A stretch of DNA of 57,160 nt from Planctomycetaceae bacterium (GTDB taxonomy: Bacteria > Planctomycetota > Planctomycetia > Planctomycetales > Planctomycetaceae), in NCBI GenBank assembly GCA_020426515.1, contig JAGQPW010000017.1, forward strand, positions 1 to 57,160. Reading direction: 5' to 3'. A program made the translations under genes and the position numbers. Positions 28,585-36,658 of the stretch are shown piece after piece. The notes below the pieces were generated by a model. It saw only the letters and a program-made list of their open reading frames with translations. It ran no database searches and was not told the origin of the DNA. Numbering within the stretch: the first letter of the stretch is position 1; every line of letters starts with the position of its first letter.

Positions 28585-30763
28585 CACCGACTGTTGGCGT
28601 CGACGCGAACACGCGGTCAGTCCGTTTCGCCACAACAATCGACTTGCTTTGAACGAAGATTTTTCCGTTTGCGGTCATTGCGGCTTCATGATCGGAGCGA
28701 AATGCGTTATGGCCGCTCGCCGTTGTGTCGATCACTATGCACCATGGTCCGTGAATGCTCGCAGGTGGGTGGAACGCCACCGCGTTTCGAGAACCGTTGA
28801 TCAGCACCATCAGGTCGTCGTCTCGTGTCGACGGCCCATTGAGTACGAATCCGAGCGTTTGCGAATCAAACGCGAGGTCGACCGGTCCGTCTGGACCGAA
28901 CCACTCCACGTCGCCCCGCCAGTAGTGGCCACGGCAGATTGACGGATGGGCCTTTCGAAAGGCAATCATGCCCATGAAGAATTCGTGCACATCTCTGTGT
29001 TGCTCTAGACGCTGCCAATCCAACCAAGATGTTTCGTTGTCCTGATTGTAAGGGTTGTTGTTCCCTCCCTGCGTTTGCAAAAACTCGTCCCCCATCCGAA
29101 ACATCGGAATGCCGTTAGAGAGCATCAACAGGCAGACGAAGTTACGGACCTGTTGCTTTCGATCCTGCAGCACGTCCGGAGTCAGCTCCGACTCTCCTTC
29201 GATCCCACCATTGTCGCTGAAGTCATTCGCTCCGTCCGTGTTGCCGTGCCCGTTCGCGTCATTGTGTTTCGATTTGTACGACACCAAGTCGTACAGTGTG
29301 AAACCATCGTGAGAGGTGATGTAGTTCACGCTTTGCCAAGGGCGGCAAGAGTTTGCCCTGTCGTCGGGGAACAGATCGCAACTGCCGTACAGCCGCGTCA
29401 TCAAGTCTCCAATCAATCCAGAATCACCCCGAACAAACCGCTGCAGCGTTTCTCGATAGCGGGCATTCCATTGCATCCAGAGTGATCCGGGAAACTGCAG
29501 CCCCAGTTCGAAGGCCCCGCCGGCATCCCACGGTTCCGCGATCAGTCGCACCTGAGACAGAATCGGATCGCCGACGATCTCTGCGAAGATCGGAGGCTGA
29601 TCGAGACTGATGGAACCATCAGCATTCCGAGAAAATACGGATGCGAGATCAAATCGAAACCCATCAACATGCATCTCCTCTGCCCAGTAGCGAAGACTGT
29701 CCACAATCAAACGGCGTACGATGGGGCTGGCAGTGCGGAGCGTGTTTCCGCAGCCGCTGAAGTTGCTGTAGTCACCAGCGGAACGGCCGTCGACGAGGTA
29801 ATACTCAGAATTGTCGATCCCCCTGAAGCTGTAGGTGGGGCCATCGGCATTCCCTTCGCAGGTATGGTTGAACACGACATCGAGGATCACTTCGATGCCT
29901 GCAGCGTGCAGTGCCTGCACCATCCGCCGGAACTCACTCCGCTGGGCGCAATGATCGGGAGATCCTGAGTAGCCGTGGTGGGGCGCAAAGAAACAAAGCG
30001 GCATGTACCCCCAGTAGTTGCCATCCTGGGGGTCAAATTGAAAGACCGGCATCAGCTCCACGGCCGTGATGCCGAGGTCCACTAGGTACGGTATTTTCTC
30101 AATCACACCGGCAAACGTGCCGCGCTGCTTCTCGCGAAGGCCGGAATTGGGGTGCTGCGTGAACCCCCGCACATGCAATTCGTAAATGATCAGATCGGCC
30201 TCATGCCGAATCCTACGGTCATCAGTCCACGAAAACTGACACTGGCACTCGTCGAGCAGCGCCAATGCGGCTCTGCCGATATTCGAACCAGGTCGCCGCG
30301 CTGCTTCTCGATCGAAGTCCGGTGGAAAGAACACGGAGTGGGCGTAAGGATCGAGCAGGAGCTTCTCCGAGTCGAATGCAGAATGGACGACTTTCATCCC
30401 CTCTGCCGGGCCGAAAACGCGGTAGGTATAATACTGCGAGTCGCCCGTGTTGCATGCAGGAACTCGACAGTGCCAGACCGCTCCAGACTTGTTCCGAATC
30501 TGGTCATGCCGATAGACCGCCGCCGGCGACTCGAACTCGCTGGCGCGAAAGAACAGAAGTTCCACTCGGGTTGCATGTCGTGAATACAGGGCAAAGTTGT
30601 ACGCCTGTTCGGCGGGCAACCATGTCACGCCCAGCGGAGACGGTTCTCCATCTTCCGTACTCCAGACCCCGACTTCCGCTGGCGGAGTCCAGTTCTCAAT
30701 CGGTGTTTTGCAGTGCCGACAGGAATAGGCGACAAACGGTGTCTCCGGTTTCACGGCGATCAC
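28562..30763 (-). CDS. glgX: Glycogen debranching enzyme (GlgX/isoamylase type)
   Basis: 733 aa GH13 enzyme that cuts alpha-1,6 branches of glycogen. A carbohydrate-binding N-terminal domain starts at PLGVTWLPAEQAYNFALYS. The catalytic barrel shows DVVFNHT, GFRFDLASVF with nucleophile D372, AEPWD with acid E410, and YITSHDGF. An N-terminal extension of about 45 residues with a CRHC pair (residues 15-18) precedes the standard domain, which is unusual. The ATG overlaps the stop of the LOG-YHS gene (ATGA), so it is translated with it. With glgP and the phosphoketolase genes it forms a route from glycogen to acetyl phosphate. Confidence 0.92.
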   Translation of the reverse strand: MIAVKPETPFVAYSCRHCKTPIENWTPPAEVGVWSTEDGEPSPLGVTWLPAEQAYNFALYSRHATRVELLFFRASEFESPAAVYRHDQIRNKSGAVWHCRVPACNTGDSQYYTYRVFGPAEGMKVVHSAFDSEKLLLDPYAHSVFFPPDFDREAARRPGSNIGRAALALLDECQCQFSWTDDRRIRHEADLIIYELHVRGFTQHPNSGLREKQRGTFAGVIEKIPYLVDLGITAVELMPVFQFDPQDGNYWGYMPLCFFAPHHGYSGSPDHCAQRSEFRRMVQALHAAGIEVILDVVFNHTCEGNADGPTYSFRGIDNSEYYLVDGRSAGDYSNFSGCGNTLRTASPIVRRLIVDSLRYWAEEMHVDGFRFDLASVFSRNADGSISLDQPPIFAEIVGDPILSQVRLIAEPWDAGGAFELGLQFPGSLWMQWNARYRETLQRFVRGDSGLIGDLMTRLYGSCDLFPDDRANSCRPWQSVNYITSHDGFTLYDLVSYKSKHNDANGHGNTDGANDFSDNGGIEGESELTPDVLQDRKQQVRNFVCLLMLSNGIPMFRMGDEFLQTQGGNNNPYNQDNETSWLDWQRLEQHRDVHEFFMGMIAFRKAHPSICRGHYWRGDVEWFGPDGPVDLAFDSQTLGFVLNGPSTRDDDLMVLINGSRNAVAFHPPASIHGPWCIVIDTTASGHNAFRSDHEAAMTANGKIFVQSKSIVVAKRTDRVFASTPTVGVSDRQLA

Positions 30764-31575
30764 TCCATGGAAGTAGAAGCATGTTGCTGTTTGCCGCCAT
30801 CACCGCCAGTGCTGATCCACTGTGAGGGATCGAGATCAAACCGTTCCGCGCACTCCAGCGAACAGAAAACATAGCGGGTGCCATTCCGACTCCGCCGTGC
30901 CGCAGCACCTCTTGGGGGAACCCACATCCCACAGACGACATCCTGCGTACTGCCGTCCGTAGGGGTGCTGCTGGCCGATGTCGTGTTCCGGCAAAAAACG
31001 GACGGATGTCGGAAGTGTTCCGTCCGATAGATCTGCAGCAGCGTGCAAATGAGTTGTGCGGGATCATCGTCATAGACGACGCGAGCGCCGGTTTGTTTGT
31101 TGCAGGCCTTGAGGATGTCGGCCACGATATTCGTGATGCCTCCTGTTCCAGTGAGGACTCCGATCAACTTCCCTTCGTCGTAGGCGATGGCCAGTTCACC
31201 CAGCGTTCCCGTACTGCCGCCCACAATCACCACGATGTCACTGCTGCGAATATTGACGACCTCGCGCCCCATCAGGCCACTGCCGGTAAAGATCAGGACA
31301 TCATGCGCCAGTGTGGGGGACTCGTATTTGAATGCATGTTCGTCGAGACTGAGCGCAGGAGAGATTCCAATCACGGTTCCTCCCCGGCCTTGTGCGCCGC
31401 GCGCTGCGGCCAGCGGTAGCCCTGGACAGGCCCCCGTAATGACTACGCACCCAGCGTCCGCGACACTCGCCCCCAGCTGCTCTGCCTTCCGCAAAGACTC
31501 TTGTGGAATGTCCGCCCCTGCGCCGCCCATGACTCCAATCTTCAGCGGAGATGACTTGTGGTCTCGTTCGTTCAT
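30760..31575 (-). CDS. LOG/TIGR00725-like Rossmann-fold protein fused to a C-terminal YHS domain
   Basis: 271 aa from ATG 31575 (a TTG 12 bases upstream is less likely). Residues ~12-180 are of the lysine-decarboxylase-like/LOG type: 'IGVMGGAG', 'VVITGACPGLP', and 'GGSTGTLGELAIAYDEGKL', a variant of PGGxGTxxE. LOG proteins release cytokinin bases from nucleotides in some organisms; the substrate here is unknown. Residues ~205-260 are a YHS metal-binding domain: DVVCGMWV, then YVFCSLECAERFDLDPSQW. This fusion is not the usual form. It sits between glgP and glgX and is translationally coupled to glgX. Confidence 0.8.
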   Translation of the reverse strand: MNERDHKSSPLKIGVMGGAGADIPQESLRKAEQLGASVADAGCVVITGACPGLPLAAARGAQGRGGTVIGISPALSLDEHAFKYESPTLAHDVLIFTGSGLMGREVVNIRSSDIVVIVGGSTGTLGELAIAYDEGKLIGVLTGTGGITNIVADILKACNKQTGARVVYDDDPAQLICTLLQIYRTEHFRHPSVFCRNTTSASSTPTDGSTQDVVCGMWVPPRGAAARRSRNGTRYVFCSLECAERFDLDPSQWISTGGDGGKQQHASTSME

Positions 31576-31593
31576 GACAGATTGCAATCCAGA

Positions 31594-33285
31594 TCAGGTG
31601 AAATACGCTTTGAGCACATACTGGCTGAGCATTCTCTGCGTGTTAAAGAAGGCTCCATTCAACGCGATGGCGTGCCGCATGATATCGATGAATCGCTCTC
31701 GGCGGTGACAGTATGCGGGAATGACGTCGTGCTCAAGTTTGTGGTAGAGCGAGTCAGCGTCTCGTGCTCCGTCAGCACGCTGCGTCGGATCGAGGGCGTG
31801 TTCACCAACGACCCAGCCGGTGAGTCCTTCGACGCACCCCTCCAGCCACCAGCCGTCAGGGACGCTTAAAGACGGAACCCCGTTGAGCGCCGCCTTCATT
31901 CCACTTGTTCCCGAAGCTTCCAGCGGGGGCTCCGGAGTATTCAGCCAGACATCGACGCCACTGGTGATCAGCTGGCCCAGGCGAAGGTCGTAGTTCTCCA
32001 GGAAAACAACCTTGATGTTCCCATCCAATCTCTTCTGATAACCGAAGATTTCCTGGATCAACTCCTGACCTCGATCGTCGTGAGGATGGGCCTTGCCTGC
32101 GAGAATCAATTGTAGCCCGTTTGCCTGTTCAGCAAGTCCCTGCAGTCGATCAAGATCGTGAAACAGCAGAGTCGGGCGTTTGTAGGCAGTCATACGGCGG
32201 GCAAAGCCGATCGTCAGAATCTCCTCCCGCATTGCAACGCCGGTTGCATCGAGGACATGCTGCAGAAGCATTTGCTTTTGGTGCTGATGTGCCGCCCACA
32301 GTTCCTCTGGTGGAATACTGACTGCCGATCTCAGACTGTAGTTGTCGTCACGCCAGCCAGGGATATAGTGATCAAACAGCGTTTGAATTGCCGGCCCTGT
32401 CCATGTCGCCGCATGGACGCCGTTGGTGATCGCGTCAATCACATAGTGGCCAAACATGTGCTGTGAAACGAGTCCGTGTCGTTTGGCAACGCCATTGACG
32501 TAATGGCTCAGATTCAGAGCCAGATAAGTCAGGTTGAGGACACCTTCACAACAAAACACGTCTTTCATGTCGTAGACGTCTTTGCGGCCGAGCACCTGCC
32601 GCACGAGCTGCATTGGAAACTGGTCGTGACCGGCAGGAACGGGGGTGTGCGTGGTGAAGACGCACTGCTTGCGGACGGCGTCTATGTCCTCATGGGTGAT
32701 CTTGCTCCGACCGCAGCTGGCCGTCGCCGTGTCCAGCAGTTCCAGCGTCAACAGGCTGGCATGCCCTTCATTCATGTGGAATCGTTGAATCTGATCGAAG
32801 CCCAAGGCTCGCAGCAGACGAACCCCTCCGATCCCCAGCACGACCTCCTGGCACAGACGGAAATGCAGGTCTCCACCGTACAGCCAGTCAGTCAGGTGCC
32901 TGTCACACTCCGCGTTCGCGGGAAGATCGGTGTCGAGGAGATAAACCGGAATCACATGACCGGAGTAGCCCGTGATGTCGTACTGCCAGGCCCGGACATG
33001 AACCGTTCGACCTTCGATCACCACTGAGGTTTGGGCGGAAGCCTCCTTGAGGTGATCCTCGACGCTCCAGATCTCGGGGGTTTCGACTTGTCGGCCGTCC
33101 GCATCGATCCGTTGGTGGAAATAGCCCTTACGGGACAGCATTGACACGCCAACCAGCGGCAGTCGCATGTCGGCCGCTGAACGCAGTGTATCGCCCGCCA
33201 GCACGCCCAGACCACCGGCATAGGTCGGAATGTCGGGCGTCAGGGCCACCTCCATGGAGAAGTAACCAATTGATCGGTCATTCAT
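31594..33285 (-). CDS. glgP: Alpha-glucan (glycogen) phosphorylase, short form
   Basis: 563 aa PLP enzyme releasing glucose 1-phosphate from glycogen. It starts directly at the family motif 'IGYFSMEVALTPDIPTYAGGLGVLAGD', so it is the short GT35 type that lacks the N-terminal extension of animal and E. coli enzymes. The PLP Lys is in EASGTSGMKAALNG (K464). Other signatures are FHMNEGHAS, 'FTTHTPVPAGHD' and 'ITNGVHAATW'. It ends 18 bases before the LOG-YHS gene and starts the glgP-LOG-glgX group. GGAAG is present but only two bases from the ATG. Confidence 0.93.
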   Translation of the reverse strand: MNDRSIGYFSMEVALTPDIPTYAGGLGVLAGDTLRSAADMRLPLVGVSMLSRKGYFHQRIDADGRQVETPEIWSVEDHLKEASAQTSVVIEGRTVHVRAWQYDITGYSGHVIPVYLLDTDLPANAECDRHLTDWLYGGDLHFRLCQEVVLGIGGVRLLRALGFDQIQRFHMNEGHASLLTLELLDTATASCGRSKITHEDIDAVRKQCVFTTHTPVPAGHDQFPMQLVRQVLGRKDVYDMKDVFCCEGVLNLTYLALNLSHYVNGVAKRHGLVSQHMFGHYVIDAITNGVHAATWTGPAIQTLFDHYIPGWRDDNYSLRSAVSIPPEELWAAHQHQKQMLLQHVLDATGVAMREEILTIGFARRMTAYKRPTLLFHDLDRLQGLAEQANGLQLILAGKAHPHDDRGQELIQEIFGYQKRLDGNIKVVFLENYDLRLGQLITSGVDVWLNTPEPPLEASGTSGMKAALNGVPSLSVPDGWWLEGCVEGLTGWVVGEHALDPTQRADGARDADSLYHKLEHDVIPAYCHRRERFIDIMRHAIALNGAFFNTQRMLSQYVLKAYFT

Positions 33286-33349
33286 TACTTCCGATGCCTC
33301 ACTCTGTGCGGCTCAGGACAGCGCATTCCTGTCGGCCGCTCTCCTCATG

Positions 33350-33715
33350 TCACTCATTGTGTAGCTTGGCAAGATATTCGTCCGGGTGGTCGAGGAGTTT
33401 TTGTTTGCAGCCACTGCAGCAGATCCAGACGGTCTCCCCGTTCACGTCAATCTTGATCGGGGCTCCCATCGTCCCCAGCATTCCACCACTGACTGGACAC
33501 AGGTGTTGTTTCTCTGCAGAGGCGGCATCTTCTGGCGACAGTTTCGCCAATTCGGCTTTCATCTTTTCCATGCCAGATCCAGTGGTCCCATGATCGTGAG
33601 TTTTCGGTGTCGTCGTGACGCCGCCACCAGTCGGTGCCGGAGACGTTCCGCTGCAACCTGAAACGGCAATCGCCGCAACCGCCAGCAAAAAAACCGAGAA
33701 GAGAGTTGGTTTCAT
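33350..33715 (-). CDS. Lipoprotein with one C-x-V...CC-x-GC domain
   Basis: 121 aa from ATG 33715; an in-frame extension to 33868 lacks a ribosome site and would bury the signal, whereas AAGGA precedes ATG 33715. The N-terminus is a lipoprotein signal with lipobox AVSGC (C21). A Thr/His linker leads to the recurring domain: C73-P-V-S, LGTMGAP, C99-C100-S-G-C103, HPDEYL. It matches the copy in the adaptor at 5137 closely. It would be anchored at the envelope; metal binding is inferred. Its stop is about 64 bases upstream of glgP. Confidence 0.8.
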   Translation of the reverse strand: MKPTLFSVFLLAVAAIAVSGCSGTSPAPTGGGVTTTPKTHDHGTTGSGMEKMKAELAKLSPEDAASAEKQHLCPVSGGMLGTMGAPIKIDVNGETVWICCSGCKQKLLDHPDEYLAKLHNE

Positions 33716-33762
33716 CAGGAGTTCCTTCAGGTATCGTGGTGGTTCGCCGGGAAAGATAATAT

Positions 33763-33794
33763 CCGACCGGCCAGCAGGTTGCCGGACCGGTCGG
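33763..33794 (-). terminator. Hairpin between two small exported-protein genes
   Basis: Arms 33763-33770 and 33787-33794 are complementary over eight bases, with two or more inner pairs. On the minus strand it is followed by the AT-rich run ATATTATCTTTC, as in a weak intrinsic terminator or attenuator between the genes at 34439 and 33715. Confidence 0.45.
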
Positions 33795-33815
33795 TTCAGA
33801 AGGTCGCAGACGAGC

Positions 33816-34439
33816 TTACGGCTTCGCGGCCGGTTGAGCACCGGACTTGTGATGATCGTGGTCACCATGGGCAGCGGCTGGTGCCGGAACTTCGATGCCC
33901 AGTTTCTTGAGCAGCGCCTGGTGTTCCGTCTCGGCAGCTTTCAGCTTGGCCTCCAGCCCGGAGCAGTGAGCGCACATTTGAACGGTCTCCACGCCGTCGT
34001 CTTTGATCGTTTTTCCCATCATGTCGCAGAGCTTCTCGCATTCAGTCAGATGCTTTTGGAGGGTGGCAACCTGCTCCTGAACATCGGCTTCCTTGGCCGC
34101 CTCATCCCCTAGCTTGGCGATCTCCTTCCTCGTCGCCGCCACGTTCTGCTGAATCGCCGTCAGATGTTCTCGGGCGGTCTCGGCGGGGAGCTGTTGGCAG
34201 TTCTGGCCGTAGGCATTGAGCGCCTGGGCGTGAATTCGAGCCGACTGCTGGTAGGACCGGGCAGACAAGGGGCGGTAACCACCTCCAATGGAACCACTCT
34301 GCTGATGCCGCTGCTGCATCTTGGCGCGGGCCTGAAGGGCTGCATTTGTCGGCGTCTGTGCCGCTGCAAACTGGGTGGACATGGCGATGACTGCTGAACT
34401 GAGGAGCGCCGTAAAAAAGGGTCTTTGTGTTCGTGACAT
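33816..34439 (-). CDS. Exported helical Cys/His protein, possibly metal binding
   Basis: 207 aa from ATG 34439, where a signal peptide begins (MSRTQRPFFTALLSSAVIAMS, ending near AAAQ). An upstream in-frame start would add 19 residues and hide the signal. The mature part is helical and charged, with Cys at 'GQNCQQL', 'TECEKLCDMM' and 'QMCAHCSGLEAKL'. It ends with a His-rich tail (HGDHDHH). The arrangement resembles four-helix Cys-rich copper-storage proteins in style, but I cannot claim homology. It diverges from the ECF sigma operon at 34865. Confidence 0.65.
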   Translation of the reverse strand: MSRTQRPFFTALLSSAVIAMSTQFAAAQTPTNAALQARAKMQQRHQQSGSIGGGYRPLSARSYQQSARIHAQALNAYGQNCQQLPAETAREHLTAIQQNVAATRKEIAKLGDEAAKEADVQEQVATLQKHLTECEKLCDMMGKTIKDDGVETVQMCAHCSGLEAKLKAAETEHQALLKKLGIEVPAPAAAHGDHDHHKSGAQPAAKP

Positions 34440-34864
34440 CGGTGTGCTTCTTTCGGAAGAGAAGAGCCGTGCATTCCGGGCGGCGAGTGCCCTCAAGTAG
34501 GCGGTGCACGGTCAACAGGAATCGGTCAACCTCGCTGCTGTATATTGGATGCAACTCGATCGGAAATTCTTCACGCGTTCTGTCAGATTTCTCGATCGGC
34601 GGATCGCGTCCCACCTTCGTTCTCTTTGTCGACGAATCGACCGGTCGCCATCGCCTTCCCGCTTACGTCTCGATATTATGACGAAACCGGAATAGCAAAC
34701 GGGCATGTCAACTCGTCAGTTCACAACGACTTACGCATGTGCTGCCGCTCCAGTGCTCTTCCACTCCTATTAGAGTGATTTGCCCGTAGTTGAGACTGGC
34801 CATCCGCAGTCGCGACGGAAGGGAACGCAAAAACTGATGAATCACATGAAGATAATCGCAGCTG
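34440..34864. promoter_or_regulatory. Divergent intergenic region upstream of the ECF/CusBA operon
   Basis: 425 bases without a supported gene. It must hold promoters for the leftward Cys/His protein gene and the rightward sigma/anti-sigma/CusBA operon. An ECF-type autoregulated promoter is expected but I could not pin down its elements. Confidence 0.5.
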
Positions 34865-35440
34865 ATGGCATCTAACAGGACGTCGCCCGAACAAGATTCG
34901 TCGCGCATGGCGGAATTGCCCGCTGATGTGTTCGCGAGTTGCCGTGCAGGCGACAGAAGCGCCCAGAGATCCCTGTTTGAACGCTGCCTCTCCCAAGTGT
35001 ACCAGCTCATGGTTCGTCTCGTGGGAGTCCAGGACGCCGACGATCTGACCCAGCAAGTCTTCTTGCAGGTCTTTCGGAAACTGCATCAGTTTGCCGAAGG
35101 GGCACGTTTTGAGACTTGGCTGTATCGACTGGCGACGAATGAGGCGCTGCAGTTTCTCAGGAAGGAACGCCGCTGGAGATTTCAGCCACTATTGGTCGAC
35201 CCGATGAGCAAGAAACCGGACGAAAGTGACGAACAAGATCACCGAGACCTGCTTGAACAGGCGCTCCAGCGACTCGATCCGGTGTTGCGGTCAGTCTTCG
35301 TTCTCAAGGAAGTGGAGTGCCTGTCCTACCAGGAGATTGCCGAGGCAATGAATATTCCTGAAGGGACGGTCGGATCACGTTTGAACCGAGCCCGCCGCGA
35401 ACTCCAGCAACACCTGACTGATCTCGGTTGGGAGGCGTGA
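34865..35440 (+). CDS. ECF-family RNA polymerase sigma factor
   Basis: 191 aa. Region 2: 'VYQLMVRLVGVQDADDLTQQVF' and 'FETWLYRLATNEALQFLRKERR'. Region 4: 'SVFVLKEVECLSYQEIAEAMNIPEGTVGSRLNRARREL'. It is closely related to the sigma at 27997. The HC2 anti-sigma gene follows one base after the stop, behind a strong GGAGG. The ribosome site of the sigma gene itself is weak, and a start at 34907 is possible. It probably directs transcription of its own operon, including cusB2 and cusA2, when metal releases the anti-sigma. Confidence 0.92.
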   Translation: MASNRTSPEQDSSRMAELPADVFASCRAGDRSAQRSLFERCLSQVYQLMVRLVGVQDADDLTQQVFLQVFRKLHQFAEGARFETWLYRLATNEALQFLRKERRWRFQPLLVDPMSKKPDESDEQDHRDLLEQALQRLDPVLRSVFVLKEVECLSYQEIAEAMNIPEGTVGSRLNRARRELQQHLTDLGWEA

Positions 35441-35441
35441 C

Positions 35442-36296
35442 ATGAACTGCACAGTAGTCAAAGAATTATTGTCGGCTTACTTCGATGGTGAACTGGGTGC
35501 CAAATTACACCAGCAGGTTCAAGAGCATGTCGAAGATTGTTCCGTGTGCCGCAGAGAACTGGAGGGATTTCGCCGCTTAGCGCAGCTTGCCTCCGAGGCG
35601 ACAGTCGCGCCGCCATCGGCAGAACTTTGGCAGCGAGTCGAGTCTGGGCTGGATCAGGATGCCCCACCTCCGCCAGCTCTGCGACGGACGTCGTTGTCTC
35701 AATTGGCGATGTCCTGGAACACTCGACGCTGGACAACGCTGGCAGCATTGGTCCTGATTGCCGTGACAGTGGGAATACTTGGCTACAGGTCAATGTCCCC
35801 ACCGCATGAACACCATCAATTTGCGGAGGTATTTGCAGAGTATTTGGATCGATTCAAGTCCGACTCGCGCGACGCTCAGGCGTTTTTGTTGTCCAAATAT
35901 CACAACCAGCCGGTTACGCCAGAGTCCGCGATTGACCGTGTCGGCTATCGTCCAGCCGTCGCTGGCGGCCTACCGGATGGATATTCAGTTGTGTCAACGC
36001 ACGTGGTGAAGATGCCCTGCTGCACCTGCGTGGAATGCCTCTGTCAGCGTGCCGATGGGACAACGCTGGCCATCTTTGAGCATGAGGAAGACGAACCTGA
36101 GTGGTTCGACAAGCGACCCGCAGTCAACGTGATCTGTCAGTCGAAACAGTGCGCACTCTTCGAACTTCCGGGAACAATGGCCGCGTCATGGAAGTCCGGA
36201 AAGCGATACGTGACGCTGATTGGAGCCCAAAGCGTTGGCGAGGTCGACAAACTGGTGGCATGGTTTAGTCGAACCTCGGAGACTGGCAATTTATGA
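35442..36296 (+). CDS. HC2-type anti-sigma factor with Cys-rich extracytoplasmic domain (candidate Cu/Ag sensor)
   Basis: 284 aa. The N-terminus is an HC2 zinc-finger anti-sigma domain (H-x3-C-x2-C in 'HVEDCSVC'). One transmembrane helix lies at about residues 97-115 (TTLAALVLIAVTVGILGY). The extracytoplasmic part has a cluster at C193, C194, C196, C199 and C201 (MPCCTCVECLC) and two more Cys at 232 and 237, and its fold looks like the DUF-type domain of planctomycete anti-sigma factors. The Cys cluster suggests direct metal sensing, unlike most HC2 proteins whose outer domain lacks Cys. The stop overlaps the BON gene (ATGA). Confidence 0.82.
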   Translation: MNCTVVKELLSAYFDGELGAKLHQQVQEHVEDCSVCRRELEGFRRLAQLASEATVAPPSAELWQRVESGLDQDAPPPPALRRTSLSQLAMSWNTRRWTTLAALVLIAVTVGILGYRSMSPPHEHHQFAEVFAEYLDRFKSDSRDAQAFLLSKYHNQPVTPESAIDRVGYRPAVAGGLPDGYSVVSTHVVKMPCCTCVECLCQRADGTTLAIFEHEEDEPEWFDKRPAVNVICQSKQCALFELPGTMAASWKSGKRYVTLIGAQSVGEVDKLVAWFSRTSETGNL

Positions 36297-36658
36297 CCGT
36301 TAGAGAACTCAGCAACACTCATATTCGTTGTCGCACGGCAGGCTGCAGGCGAAAGTTCCGCATCGCATCGGTCGCAACGTCAATCACAGCCTGCGCAGAG
36401 CATCAGCTTCGGCAACGGTTGCGTTTTCGAAACACCGACATCAACGTGCGTTTCGATTTGTCGACAGGGACAATCACTTTGCGAGGGCAGGTTGCATCTT
36501 ACTATGAGAAGCAACTGGCTCAGGAGACCGTGCGAAAGCTGGAACAGGTGACACGAGTCATCAATTCCGTTGTCGTGTGCCAGAACCTCGGCGAACCATT
36601 GCGATCAAATGTCCGGCAACAGGTTGCGGAGCAACCGGCAGATGGAGGACTCACATGA
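36293..36658 (+). CDS. BON-domain protein
   Basis: 121 aa. Residues ~35-95 form one BON domain ('INVRFDLSTGTITLRGQVASYYEKQLAQETV', 'VTRVINSVVV'). BON domains bind phospholipid or peptidoglycan-associated partners. The N-terminus has Cys residues (IRCRTAGCRR and TACAEH) but no clear signal peptide, so its compartment is unclear. It overlaps the anti-sigma stop and the cusB2 start, so all three are coupled. Its job in a metal efflux operon is unknown. Confidence 0.82.
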   Translation: MTVRELSNTHIRCRTAGCRRKFRIASVATSITACAEHQLRQRLRFRNTDINVRFDLSTGTITLRGQVASYYEKQLAQETVRKLEQVTRVINSVVVCQNLGEPLRSNVRQQVAEQPADGGLT

